A model generated the notes under the pieces. It was not told the DNA's origin, searched no databases, and was given only the letters and a program-made list of their open reading frames with translations. Positions 54,855 through 63,736 of a stretch of 64,000 bases of DNA are shown here, piece by piece; the first letter of the stretch is position 1; the number at the start of each line of letters is the position of its first letter. This stretch comes from an uncultured Eudoraea sp. GTDB taxonomy: Bacteria > Bacteroidota > Bacteroidia > Flavobacteriales > Flavobacteriaceae. The translations under genes were made by a program, and so were the position numbers. Location: contig CAMYIE010000006.1 in assembly GCA_947258405.1 (NCBI GenBank), positions 19,077 to 83,076 on the forward strand, given 5' to 3'.

Positions 54855-55352
54855 TTAGTTGAAACCAAATTCAACTCCGAGAGAAATTACATCCCAGGAG
54901 CCGCCATCTGCACTAATGCCCCTGTAGGAGGCTACAATATCGAGTTGCTGGGTAACACCATAGGCAAACCTTGGGCTGTAATAGAAGCCACCGTCGTTGC
55001 CGTCATTAACTCCGATAGCATATCCCAGATCGAGTCCAAACCAGAACTGCTCTGTAAAATTATAATGTCCGCTGGCAGCGATTGGAATAAACTGTACATC
55101 ATCAATATCGATAGATCCTAAACCAGTGTCAATGCTATCACCAAATGAATGAGAATAACCAATGGTAGGTCCTACCTGTACTTCTTCTGAAATTTCAAAA
55201 AGATAGGCGAGGTCAATGGCGATGTTGAATGTAGCCAAATCGCCGGCATCACCTACAGGTAAACCAAAATGAGCTCCCGCCCGAAATTGATTCTGCGCCT
55301 GCATAGACAGGCCTACTAAAGCAAAAATTGCAATTAAAACAAACTTTTTCAT
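54855..55352 (-). CDS. Small outer-membrane beta-barrel protein
   Basis: The 165-residue protein has the signal peptide MKKFVLIAIFALVGLSMQAQ. The rest alternates hydrophobic and polar residues in barrel-like strands (NQFRAGAHFGLPVGDAG, VQVGPTIGYSHSFG, FWFGLDLGYAIGVNDGN, WDVISLGVEFGFN) and ends with aromatic-x-Phe-Asn. It fits the OmpW/outer_membrane_beta-barrel type of eight strands. No substrate or partner can be inferred. It has its own terminator. Confidence 0.9.
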   Translation of the reverse strand: MKKFVLIAIFALVGLSMQAQNQFRAGAHFGLPVGDAGDLATFNIAIDLAYLFEISEEVQVGPTIGYSHSFGDSIDTGLGSIDIDDVQFIPIAASGHYNFTEQFWFGLDLGYAIGVNDGNDGGFYYSPRFAYGVTQQLDIVASYRGISADGGSWDVISLGVEFGFN

Positions 55353-55495
55353 AATGTTTAAGTATATGTCGTTAATTTATTTTTAAGCTGAGGTGTAGTC
55401 CATAAATTGGTGTATACCCCAACAATTATCAGGTGATAACGCTTAATCAGCCCTAAAATTATATAATGATAAAAAAAAGTTTAGAAGCCTAAAGA

Positions 55496-56149
55496 TCAGG
55501 CATCTGGCAATATACCTACAAGGATCCAGATTTTTTTCGAAGTGTCATTCTCCCAATTCCCGATATTATTTATCTGTTCAATCACTTTGAAGCCAGCCTG
55601 TTGAAGTTCTTTACGTACAAATTGGGCTGAGAGGGTATGAGCGGATACCTGTTCATTACGGTTCTTTTTTTTTGCATAAAACTTCAGTTTTTCCAGTATA
55701 ACAATCCTGCCATTGGGTTTTAGGGACCGCTTAACATGCTCCAGAATAGTCATATATTCCTTCATCTCATGATAGGTATCCATGATGACCACCAGATCCA
55801 GCAGGCCTTCCGGCAATTTCGGATCATCTGGTTCACCTTTTATGGTTGTAATATTATAGATGTCTCGTTGGCTGGCATTCTCATTTAACGTTTCGAGTCT
55901 GTCTTCCCTCAGATCTACCGCATAGACCTTACCTCTTACCCCTACCGCTCTTGCCAAATGCATGCTAAGGTATCCTTCATGGCATCCTATATCGGCCACA
56001 TTCTGACCTTCTGAAACACCAGCCAGATCCAGTATCCGGTCTGTATCCATCCACGCGTCGCGTTCCCGCCAGTCAGATGAATTATACTGAGGATATAGCT
56101 GAGAAGTAAATCCGGCACAAATGAAGAGCAAAGTAAGCAATAATTTCAC
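55496..56149 (-). CDS. Class I SAM-dependent methyltransferase with a signal peptide
   Basis: The 217-residue protein begins with an export-type sequence (LLLTLLFICAGFTSQLY). The SAM-binding Rossmann motif VADIGCHEGYLSMHLARAVG follows near residues 50-69, then VYAVDLREDRLETL and LDLVVIMDTYHEMKEY, which fit the UbiE/Methyltransf_25 group. Like the PIMT at 53386, it is a methyltransferase apparently sent across the inner membrane. It is the last gene before the TonB receptor on the same strand, with a 77-base gap. Substrate unknown. Confidence 0.85.
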   Translation of the reverse strand: MKLLLTLLFICAGFTSQLYPQYNSSDWRERDAWMDTDRILDLAGVSEGQNVADIGCHEGYLSMHLARAVGVRGKVYAVDLREDRLETLNENASQRDIYNITTIKGEPDDPKLPEGLLDLVVIMDTYHEMKEYMTILEHVKRSLKPNGRIVILEKLKFYAKKKNRNEQVSAHTLSAQFVRKELQQAGFKVIEQINNIGNWENDTSKKIWILVGILPDA

Positions 56150-56226
56150 AGCTAAAAGGTATTAAATTTAGCCTGTTTACATCCTTAATGTTCTCATAAA
56201 AAAGATATGGTCTTCCAGCAGAGTAT

Positions 56227-58458
56227 TTAAAAGCTAACAGTTACTTTTCCCCTTATAAAGAACGGACTTCCCGGAGTAAAATGGATTTCTTCTACAGGCT
56301 GAGGTTCATTAAAGAGTCGGCTTTCCGTAAGAAATTGCGTTTCATTCCATTCTGTATCGAACAGGTTTTCTATGATGATTCCCAACGACCAGTTCTTTAT
56401 TTGATAGTTAAGGTTCATATCGGTTACAAGGTAGCCCTCGGCTATAGCACTATTATCTTCATTGGCAGGTCGGTCTTTGATATAGCGATAATTTATACCT
56501 CCAGAAAAATTTTTAAAATTTTTAACTGTTAGTCCGCCCGTCGACGTTAGATCCGGCGCCAGGGGGATGAAATCCTCCCCTTCGGGAGCATCGATACTTC
56601 TGGCATAAGCATAGTTCAAGTCTCCGTTGAGAAATAGCCAGTCGGTAATCTGATATCGTACGCCTAAATCGACTCCTAAGCGTCGTGTTCGTCCACTGGG
56701 CTCCACAATAGCTTCGTCGCCTACATAGACAAATTCCTGCTCCAGAAATAATGACCAAAGCGCAGCGTTTAGTACAAGTCGATTTAAAGGCTTAAAAATT
56801 CCACCCAGATCTGCGCCTAAAGCTCCCGGCAGAACATCTTCGCCACTATTGGCTGTTACTACCCGGGCATCATTTGAATGAAAACCATATCCGGTTTTAA
56901 CATAGAGCTGAGATTTTTGAGAAGGAGCAAAAATCACATTGAGTTTGGGTCCGACAAAAACCTTAGATTCACTGAGATTAGTATAGATTTGAGGAATCTT
57001 GTCCTCATAATCGAACTTAAAATAGTCGATACGCAGACCCGGATTAAAAGACCAACGCCCTTTTTTATAAGTAATCTGACCAAAGGTATGAGCATTTATT
57101 TCATCGGTATTCCCGAATGAAAGCCTGGATAGCAGACTATCTCTATTGACTGTCCTACTTAGTTCAACATCATTGATATCGTCGTAGCGGACACCTACAC
57201 CTACTTCATAGTCTAGTTGAGAATCGTGATGGCCAATATGGAGTGATTCATCAAACCTGGTTTCAACCCCTATAATCGTTCGATCTTCTTTCTGTTTAAT
57301 TTGATCTCCGTTGATTGGATCAACCAGGAAGAAGGTGAAATTTGAATACAATTCAAAATCATATTTGGTCAAATAGGCATTAGTTCTTATCCGTTTATGT
57401 TCATCGATTTTTTTGGTATGGTTGATCAGGATATTGGAACGACTGGTATTTCCTCCCTCAGTGCTGTCTATGGCTCCAAATCTACTGATCAGGCCCTGAT
57501 CAACTTCACGTTGTGGTATTTGACCGGAAGCATCCCATTTGCTCTGAAAGTGGGAAAGCGAAACGGTAAGCTCCTGATCTTCTTTATTGTTATAGTGGTA
57601 GCGCCCCAGGATATTGACCCTGTTAAAATTCTGTGAGGCATCGAAAAAACCATCGGTTAACCTGAATTCTGAAGCTAAATAAGCATTGCTTTGGTCTCCC
57701 TCTACAATTTTCAGCATGCTCATAGCACGAAGCGTATTGAATTGGCCTGCTTCGAGTGAAATATAATTATCCTTGATGCTTTTTTTGGTCTGAAGCTGAA
57801 TATAGCCGGCGGTATTAAAATTCCCTTGTTGTGCATAATATGGCCCTTTCCCAAAATCTATATTTTCGATGGTTTCAGGTATAATAAAGTGCATATCGGC
57901 ATAACCCTGACCATGAGCATGCGATACCATATTTACAGGCAAACCATCTACTTGTATTGCCACATCTGTACCATGGTCTACATCGAAACCTCTTAGAAAT
58001 ATCTGCTCGGCTTTACCACCCCCGGCATGTTGCCCAATAATAAGACCAGGGACTTTCTGCAGTATCTCCTGAGAATATTTTACCGGATTGGTCAGTACAT
58101 CTATATTTACAAACTGACTAAGAGCATTGACCTTTGATACCAGAACTACCTGATCTAACGATACCGCAGCTTCCATCAATACGATATTTATATTGGTATC
58201 GAGTTGACTTTCTTCAATACTGATCTCTTTGTTCTCATATCCAAGACTATAGAAAAAGATGACGTCTCCTACAGAAACATCATCGAGTTCATAATAGCCC
58301 GAGATATCGGTATAGGTATATCCTCCTGTAGTCTTGTTATATACCCCAACACCTTCAAGTGGCACCTGAGCAGAATCATAGATGGTACCACTGATTTCAT
58401 GGGCTTTAAGTTGGCTTAGTACCAATATCATTGCGGCTAATAAGAAATATCGATTCAT
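56227..58458 (-). CDS. TonB-dependent receptor of the NRPS locus
   Basis: The 743-residue receptor has a signal peptide (YFLLAAMILVLSQLKA) and a carboxypeptidase-regulatory-like domain at about 20-105 (ISGTIYDSAQVPLEGVGVYN). The plug follows near 115-225 (FLRGFDVDHGTDVAIQVDGL, PVNMVSHAHGQGYADMHF), then a 22-strand barrel ending VTVSF. The plug loop has His residues (SHAHGQG). The His-rich protein gene lies immediately upstream, and the NRPS upstream of that. This suggests uptake of a metal complex, possibly one made by the NRPS (inference). No STN domain. Confidence 0.9.
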   Translation of the reverse strand: MNRYFLLAAMILVLSQLKAHEISGTIYDSAQVPLEGVGVYNKTTGGYTYTDISGYYELDDVSVGDVIFFYSLGYENKEISIEESQLDTNINIVLMEAAVSLDQVVLVSKVNALSQFVNIDVLTNPVKYSQEILQKVPGLIIGQHAGGGKAEQIFLRGFDVDHGTDVAIQVDGLPVNMVSHAHGQGYADMHFIIPETIENIDFGKGPYYAQQGNFNTAGYIQLQTKKSIKDNYISLEAGQFNTLRAMSMLKIVEGDQSNAYLASEFRLTDGFFDASQNFNRVNILGRYHYNNKEDQELTVSLSHFQSKWDASGQIPQREVDQGLISRFGAIDSTEGGNTSRSNILINHTKKIDEHKRIRTNAYLTKYDFELYSNFTFFLVDPINGDQIKQKEDRTIIGVETRFDESLHIGHHDSQLDYEVGVGVRYDDINDVELSRTVNRDSLLSRLSFGNTDEINAHTFGQITYKKGRWSFNPGLRIDYFKFDYEDKIPQIYTNLSESKVFVGPKLNVIFAPSQKSQLYVKTGYGFHSNDARVVTANSGEDVLPGALGADLGGIFKPLNRLVLNAALWSLFLEQEFVYVGDEAIVEPSGRTRRLGVDLGVRYQITDWLFLNGDLNYAYARSIDAPEGEDFIPLAPDLTSTGGLTVKNFKNFSGGINYRYIKDRPANEDNSAIAEGYLVTDMNLNYQIKNWSLGIIIENLFDTEWNETQFLTESRLFNEPQPVEEIHFTPGSPFFIRGKVTVSF

Positions 58459-58607
58459 TTTGAGTTTTTTTTCATTACACCCAACGTTTGATGATCATTC
58501 CTGAAAGACGCATTATTCGTCTGCCGCCGATCGATCAATACAGTTGAGCTTCAGTTAGAAACTGTTTGCTTTTTTAATTGCAAGTAAACCCTCTAAGGGC
58601 TGAAAAA

Positions 58608-59045
58608 TCAAAGTAATGGAGGCTTCCAGTTGGACGGAAGAAACCCTGTTCGGGTAGGCATGTCATCAAAAGGATTAGGATTTGCTCTTAATGTTGCCTT
58701 AAATTCTGAAGCATGGTGAATTTTAGAAAAGAAGTGTTTATCGAGATTCATTAACTCAACCACAGACTGATGCTTTTTCTGTGTTTCCTGGGAAAAAAAG
58801 CTACTCAACACATCGATGATCTCGTGCAGGTGGTCCGCATTAGCTTTGTGGTGATCAGAATGCTGATGAACAGGTGCAGAATGATCTATTCCTGGTTTGT
58901 TATGAGTGATAATTTGTTCCGGAGCATCAATAATATGAGAAATAGAATGAAGTATATGCCTTGCAGGCCCCTGTAAAGGAGGGGCGAGGTAAATGATCAT
59001 AAGGATTATCGCAAGCAACTTAAGCAAGTAAGAATTATGCTTCAT
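58608..59045 (-). CDS. His-rich membrane-anchored protein, unknown family
   Basis: The 145-residue protein has an N-terminal hydrophobic segment (LLKLLAIILMIIYLAPPLQ) followed by His clusters: HILHSISHIIDAPEQIITH and VHQHSDHHKANADHLHE. At least 16 His occur in 145 residues, fitting a periplasmic metal-binding domain. The C-terminus ends in TRTGFLPSNWKPPLL. It starts 12 bases after the NRPS stop and precedes the TonB receptor by 150 bases, so all three may be one transcript. Small His-rich proteins next to TonB receptors typically handle zinc, copper or other transition metals. No family named. Confidence 0.75.
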   Translation of the reverse strand: MKHNSYLLKLLAIILMIIYLAPPLQGPARHILHSISHIIDAPEQIITHNKPGIDHSAPVHQHSDHHKANADHLHEIIDVLSSFFSQETQKKHQSVVELMNLDKHFFSKIHHASEFKATLRANPNPFDDMPTRTGFLPSNWKPPLL

Positions 59046-59057
59046 TTTTCTTCATTT

Positions 59058-62000
59058 TCATTCGTTCTCCTCGTCCATAAGTTCAAGAAGAATTTTTTCT
59101 ATATAAGAGCTGTATTCAGCTATAGTGGGTAAATCAAATATCTTATTTAATGGGAAATTAAGCTGTAGTTCTTCGTTGATCCGCGCAGTTATTCGGATAG
59201 CTGAAAGCGAATGCCCGCCCAGTGTTATAAAATCATCGAAAACTCCCACTTTTTTCATTTGGAGAACATCGCACCATATCTCACTCAGAAGTATCTCAAT
59301 ATCATTCCGCGGAGCAGTATATGGTACATCGGCATCTAATTGAGCCTTGTTAAGACTTCTCAAGGAGTTTTTATCTGTTTTACCATTAGTTGTCAAAGGC
59401 ATAGCTTCTAATCTCTTGAATAAACCGGGGATCATATATGCCGGTAAACTTTCCTGCAGGAATGTTCTTATATCACGTTGGGCTATGTCTTCAGAACTCA
59501 CGTAATAAGCCACCAGGCGGTCTGAATTTTCCAATTGCGAAACACTTTCCGTATAGCCGATCTCCCTCATGATCTTTTTTACCTGTGGCTCGTCGATTTC
59601 CTCATTTATTTCTTCCAGTGATTCATCCCGCTGCTTATGACCCAAACGAACATCCCAACTATAGGGGAAGGCATAGTTGCTATAACCCTTCTCTTTTTTG
59701 TGTACATAGATTCCAAGTTGGTTGATTAGGCAATTAGTGGAACGTCCAGTATCCGTTGGTCTCTTCCAGTCGATCTTTTCTTTTAGATAACTGAGAAGCT
59801 CTTGTAGTGATACATTACTGTAGCGGTAAAAGTCGATGAATTGAACTTTATTGAAGGTTTTGTCGTCGTGAAACATCGACACATCTAAAAACTCACTTAT
59901 CGCATCTTTTTCCCGATGATATAGCTTTCGGGCCTCCAAAATAGTTGAATCGATTCGTTCTGAATTACGATCCTGTTCCCAGAAAAGCTCCTCAGTGAGC
60001 CGTGTTTCGAAAAACTGACCTCTTGAAAGTCCTGTAACAACGAAGGGGATGTTTTTCTCAAGTGCAACCTGTGTACTAAGAGTATAGATTGTCTTAAAGC
60101 AGCCATTACACACATTGGCATGTCGGTGCAGACTATCTACAAAGATCTTGTTCATGTGCTCGGTCTCTCCATATACATGGTCCACACCAAGTTTGGCGAC
60201 AATCTTGTCAACATTTTCCTTTGCCTGATCAGATATATAGCCATTATCGAGCGTAAATGCCAGTACCTTCAGTCCCATGCCCACAAGCCTGGCCAGTACA
60301 TAAGTGCTATCTTTCCCACCGCTGAGTAACGAAAGACAGTCATACTTCCTTTCCGAATTTTTGGCCGACATTAAAATATCACGTAGGTCATCTTCAGTCT
60401 TGAAATACGTATTTACCCTTTCTTTATAGCCGTCAAAAGCATTGCACAAGTGACAAATACCTTCCCGATCAAAATCGGCATTGGGGTAATTGGAGGGAAG
60501 GCCACATCGGGCGCAGTTTTCTATATCGGATTGAGCTCCAGAAGAATCACTCCCGATTAGCACCACCGCGGCATCGGAGATTTTATTGAGCTTGGTTAAA
60601 TTAGATTCAATATCCGTCAGCTCAACTCGATATCCATTGAATTTTACCTGCTCATCCTCTCGACCTTTGAATTCTAACTGACCTTTCTCATTCCATCGTG
60701 CAAGATCTCCTGTGCGATACATTTTTGATCCGGGTCGGAAAGGATCATCCAAAAACTTTTCCTTAGTCATTTCAGGAAGGTTATGGTAACCATATGCCAG
60801 GCTTTCACCAGAAAGAAACAGTTCTCCTACCACACCACCTGGTAATACTTTTAATTTGTCGTTAAGCACATAGGCCCGCATATTGGTTATAGGCAGGCCA
60901 ATTGGGACCGAGTAACCTTCTACATCCTCGGCTTCATATTTGTATGCAATGCATCCTACCGTGGCTTCTGTTGGACCATATTCATTGAAAATCGATGCTT
61001 TATCTTTAAACGCTCCTGAAAGGGATTTTGCCAATTCTGTCTTAAACAATTCGCCTCCCACTATTATTGTCCTGATCTGGCTATTGCCAAGATCCCGATC
61101 ATGTATCATACCAATATGGGAAGGGGTTAGCTTTATAGTATTTACAGCATTATCGGACAAAACCTTGAAAAGGGAAAGGTCGGGACCTCCCATGGCTTCC
61201 TTATAGATATGTAAAGTTCCCCCTTTCATAAGGGGAAGGAAGGTAGAAGAAATCGTAAGATCGAAACCTATGGAGGTAAACAGGGGAAATACAGTATCCT
61301 GCTCGATTTGGTAATGAGCTGCTGCCCAATTCAAATAGTTATTTAAGGCCTTCACTTCGATAATTACCCCTTTAGGCAAACCCGTAGATCCTGACGTATA
61401 GAGGTGATAGGCAATTTTTCTTGGTGATTGAATTGATGGAGGATTTGCGTCGGAGTAGGATAATATTTCATTTTGATCCGAATCAAGATCGACCACTGGT
61501 ATCTCTTTGATATGCTGATAATCTATGCTTCCATGGCTTAAACAGCACCTGCAATCTGAATTTTTAAGCATGAATTGAACGCGCCGCATGGGAATGTCGG
61601 AAGGTATGGGTACGAACACAGCTCCGATTTTCATCAGGGCAATCAGACTAATTATATAATCCGTGCTCCTGGTCATATACAGCCCTACCCTATCCTCGAA
61701 CTGTATCCCTTTAGACAATAGATAATTCGAAAGCATATTTGCTTTACGGTTCAGGCTTGTATAGCTCATCCCCTCCCCATCCTGGATAAGCGCAATAGAA
61801 GACCCACTCAACTCCACGTTTTTTTCAAAGCTGCTCATAAAGTCAGCTTTGTCCGCATGGTCTTTTCTAGGCTTAAATTTTCGCATCAGCATTCCGCGCT
61901 CTTCTTCATCTATCAATTCAACCTCTTGCACAGGAGTATCATCGGCTAAAAGAATTGCCTTTAGTGCATTTTGACAATGAACGGGCAGTAGCTTGCGCTT

Positions 62001-63248
62001 AGACTCTGGAAAAACCTCACAATTGAAGTCAAAGATTAGCTGCATTTCACCTTTGCCGGGATCCAGAATTTGGCATCGAAGGACATGATTAGGATCACAA
62101 TGCCCCGGGTGCAGCCAGTCTGCCTCAACTCTATGGCCATCAAATCTTCCAAAATCCCAGGGTATATAATTAAGCATGGTATTGAATGAGCGCCCAATTT
62201 CGGCATTTGCCATACCAGCACCTACCTTGCCCAACATTTGAAAAATGGAAGTCTTTAATTCTTTAATTACGTCTGCAACAGCATCTTCCTTACCAATTTT
62301 CAGAAACAATGGGAAGACCTCCATTAAGAGACCTACGGTTCGATTACGGTCGCGATTATCACGGTTATGAACAGGACTGCCTATGGCAAAGCTTTGGGTT
62401 CCTCCTGCGGAATGCACTGTAAGCGCCAGGGCAGACGCAAAAATATTGTAGATCGCCAGGTGCTGCGAGATCATTCCAAAGGGTGGCTGTTGTGCCCGCT
62501 TTCTGATGTGTTCTGCCCTTTCACTCGCAATCGTTACAACGGTTCGCTCCGAATTTGTATTTAGGGGTTTTATGTTATTGCCATAATAATGAAAAGGCTT
62601 CCCATATTCAGCAATATTGTCTTTCCAATATTGATCTATGCTATCTTTATTGCGGGCCTGCATTGATTCACTTTCATAGACCACGTAATCGGCGAAGGGC
62701 TTGTAATCCAATGAATTGTTAGCCTTACCATCAGTACGATAAATCTCTTCCATGGCATGATAAAGCAGGTTTAATGATGTCGCATCGGTGATCAAATGGT
62801 GCAGATTCAGGTACCAAATACTTTCGTTATCGCCTAGAGTGATTAGAACACAATCGAAAAGCGGTCTTGCCAGATCGAAAATTCTCTTCCCACGCTCTTC
62901 CAGCCAGGAATCCAAATCTTCAGATGGTGGAGATTCGCGCCAATCGATAAAGGCAGGTTTAAAATCTATATCTGGACGGATAAGCTGGTGTACCTGTTGG
63001 CCATCATCTTCGATGGAAGTCCTCAAAGCATCGAAACGAGAAATCAATAACTGAAATGCACGGTTGAATCTATCAGTATCAATTGGCCCGTGAATCCTGA
63101 ATACATAGGGTACATTATAAAGTGGGGAATTGGGATTTAGCCTTTGCCCGGCATATATGAGTTGCTGACTTTGAGTTAATGGTATTTTATTTAATCCTGT
63201 CTTCAATGAATTGTTTTTAATGGGAGGTATCCAACCGTTCAGAAACAT
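59058..63248 (-). CDS. NRPS module C-A-T with an A domain interrupted by a PP-loop ATPase
   Basis: I start at ATG 63248, just inside the end of the carrier-protein gene. A TTG at 63206, 11 bases past its stop, is an equally good start. Residue numbers refer to 63248. The order is: condensation domain (about 10-440; HHLITDA at 150-156); adenylation domain (YTSGSTGLPKG at 617, FDLTISS with the amino-group Asp, NEYGPTEATVG, YRTGDLARW near 843, A8 KFNGYRVELTDIE near 867); an insert (about 900-1237) with zinc-type Cys pairs CARCGLP and CHLC near 912-930, the PP-loop LSGGKDSTYVLARL near 974, and VCNGCFK; then A9/A10 LPAYMIP and NGKTDK near 1287; and a thiolation domain with Ser1347 in LGGHSLSAI. 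There is no thioesterase. The insert resembles N-acetyl-sugar amidotransferases (WbpG/PseA-like). Confidence 0.88.
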   Translation of the reverse strand: MFLNGWIPPIKNNSLKTGLNKIPLTQSQQLIYAGQRLNPNSPLYNVPYVFRIHGPIDTDRFNRAFQLLISRFDALRTSIEDDGQQVHQLIRPDIDFKPAFIDWRESPPSEDLDSWLEERGKRIFDLARPLFDCVLITLGDNESIWYLNLHHLITDATSLNLLYHAMEEIYRTDGKANNSLDYKPFADYVVYESESMQARNKDSIDQYWKDNIAEYGKPFHYYGNNIKPLNTNSERTVVTIASERAEHIRKRAQQPPFGMISQHLAIYNIFASALALTVHSAGGTQSFAIGSPVHNRDNRDRNRTVGLLMEVFPLFLKIGKEDAVADVIKELKTSIFQMLGKVGAGMANAEIGRSFNTMLNYIPWDFGRFDGHRVEADWLHPGHCDPNHVLRCQILDPGKGEMQLIFDFNCEVFPESKRKLLPVHCQNALKAILLADDTPVQEVELIDEEERGMLMRKFKPRKDHADKADFMSSFEKNVELSGSSIALIQDGEGMSYTSLNRKANMLSNYLLSKGIQFEDRVGLYMTRSTDYIISLIALMKIGAVFVPIPSDIPMRRVQFMLKNSDCRCCLSHGSIDYQHIKEIPVVDLDSDQNEILSYSDANPPSIQSPRKIAYHLYTSGSTGLPKGVIIEVKALNNYLNWAAAHYQIEQDTVFPLFTSIGFDLTISSTFLPLMKGGTLHIYKEAMGGPDLSLFKVLSDNAVNTIKLTPSHIGMIHDRDLGNSQIRTIIVGGELFKTELAKSLSGAFKDKASIFNEYGPTEATVGCIAYKYEAEDVEGYSVPIGLPITNMRAYVLNDKLKVLPGGVVGELFLSGESLAYGYHNLPEMTKEKFLDDPFRPGSKMYRTGDLARWNEKGQLEFKGREDEQVKFNGYRVELTDIESNLTKLNKISDAAVVLIGSDSSGAQSDIENCARCGLPSNYPNADFDREGICHLCNAFDGYKERVNTYFKTEDDLRDILMSAKNSERKYDCLSLLSGGKDSTYVLARLVGMGLKVLAFTLDNGYISDQAKENVDKIVAKLGVDHVYGETEHMNKIFVDSLHRHANVCNGCFKTIYTLSTQVALEKNIPFVVTGLSRGQFFETRLTEELFWEQDRNSERIDSTILEARKLYHREKDAISEFLDVSMFHDDKTFNKVQFIDFYRYSNVSLQELLSYLKEKIDWKRPTDTGRSTNCLINQLGIYVHKKEKGYSNYAFPYSWDVRLGHKQRDESLEEINEEIDEPQVKKIMREIGYTESVSQLENSDRLVAYYVSSEDIAQRDIRTFLQESLPAYMIPGLFKRLEAMPLTTNGKTDKNSLRSLNKAQLDADVPYTAPRNDIEILLSEIWCDVLQMKKVGVFDDFITLGGHSLSAIRITARINEELQLNFPLNKIFDLPTIAEYSSYIEKILLELMDEENE

Positions 63249-63462
63249 AGGCAGTGATGACCTCAATAGTATTAAAATGCTCGAGCGTAATATCTTCAAA
63301 AGGAATACTGATCGCGTATTGGTTTTCAATGAATGAGATTAATTTCATCAACCCCAAAGAATTGATAATTCCACCGGTCAGAAGCTCTTCTTCCATGCTT
63401 TCTAGTTTGGTCGAAGCAGGTAAGAACTCTTTTTCAATAAAGGAGACTATCGGTTGGTTCAT
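63217..63462 (-). CDS. Stand-alone acyl carrier protein of the NRPS locus
   Basis: The 81-residue protein is a four-helix carrier protein. The phosphopantetheine attachment site is Ser35 in GGIINSLGLMKLISFIE, with the usual SLGLM context and downstream helix (IPFEDITLEHFNTIEVITAY). It lies directly before the NRPS and its stop overlaps or nearly touches the NRPS start. It could present a starter acyl group to the condensation domain, making the final product an acylated amino acid. The acyl-activating enzyme is not in the window. Confidence 0.86.
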   Translation of the reverse strand: MNQPIVSFIEKEFLPASTKLESMEEELLTGGIINSLGLMKLISFIENQYAISIPFEDITLEHFNTIEVITAYVSERLDTSH

Positions 63463-63736
63463 CGGAGTTTATTGGAGGATAACTTATGGTCCTCTGTGCT
63501 ATTGTGCAATTGGTAAAGGTAAACCAGAGAAATTCATCTGTCAAAAATTCTAGGCGCCAATAACCTATTATTTCCCTACGATCGTCGAAAATAAAAGAAC
63601 TGTTTTTCACCGATTGGTAAATAATCATCATATTTATAAGGATAATGACAATTCAACCGGCACCTATCACCATTCACGACAAGCTGGGCAAACCGAGCTG
63701 ACCGTCCGTGATTCCTGTCAAAGTATTTAAAGCACT
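63463..63736. other. Divergent gap upstream of the NRPS cluster
   Basis: These 274 bases separate the carrier-protein start from the right-edge gene on the other strand, so promoters for both should lie here. A minus frame at 63434-63631 overlaps the carrier gene and has no family character. A plus frame near 63646-63702 (MTIQPAPITIHDKLGKPS) is too short to judge. I see no riboswitch or clear operator. Confidence 0.35.

Noticed and set aside
63249..63329. N-terminal extension of the NRPS frame up to 63329
   Set aside because: It lies within the carrier-protein gene, is Ser/Leu-rich without condensation-domain character, and would require a long out-of-frame overlap.
63434..63631. A minus-strand frame of 65 codons before the carrier-protein gene
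   Set aside because: It overlaps the well-supported carrier protein in another frame and shows no recognisable motif.
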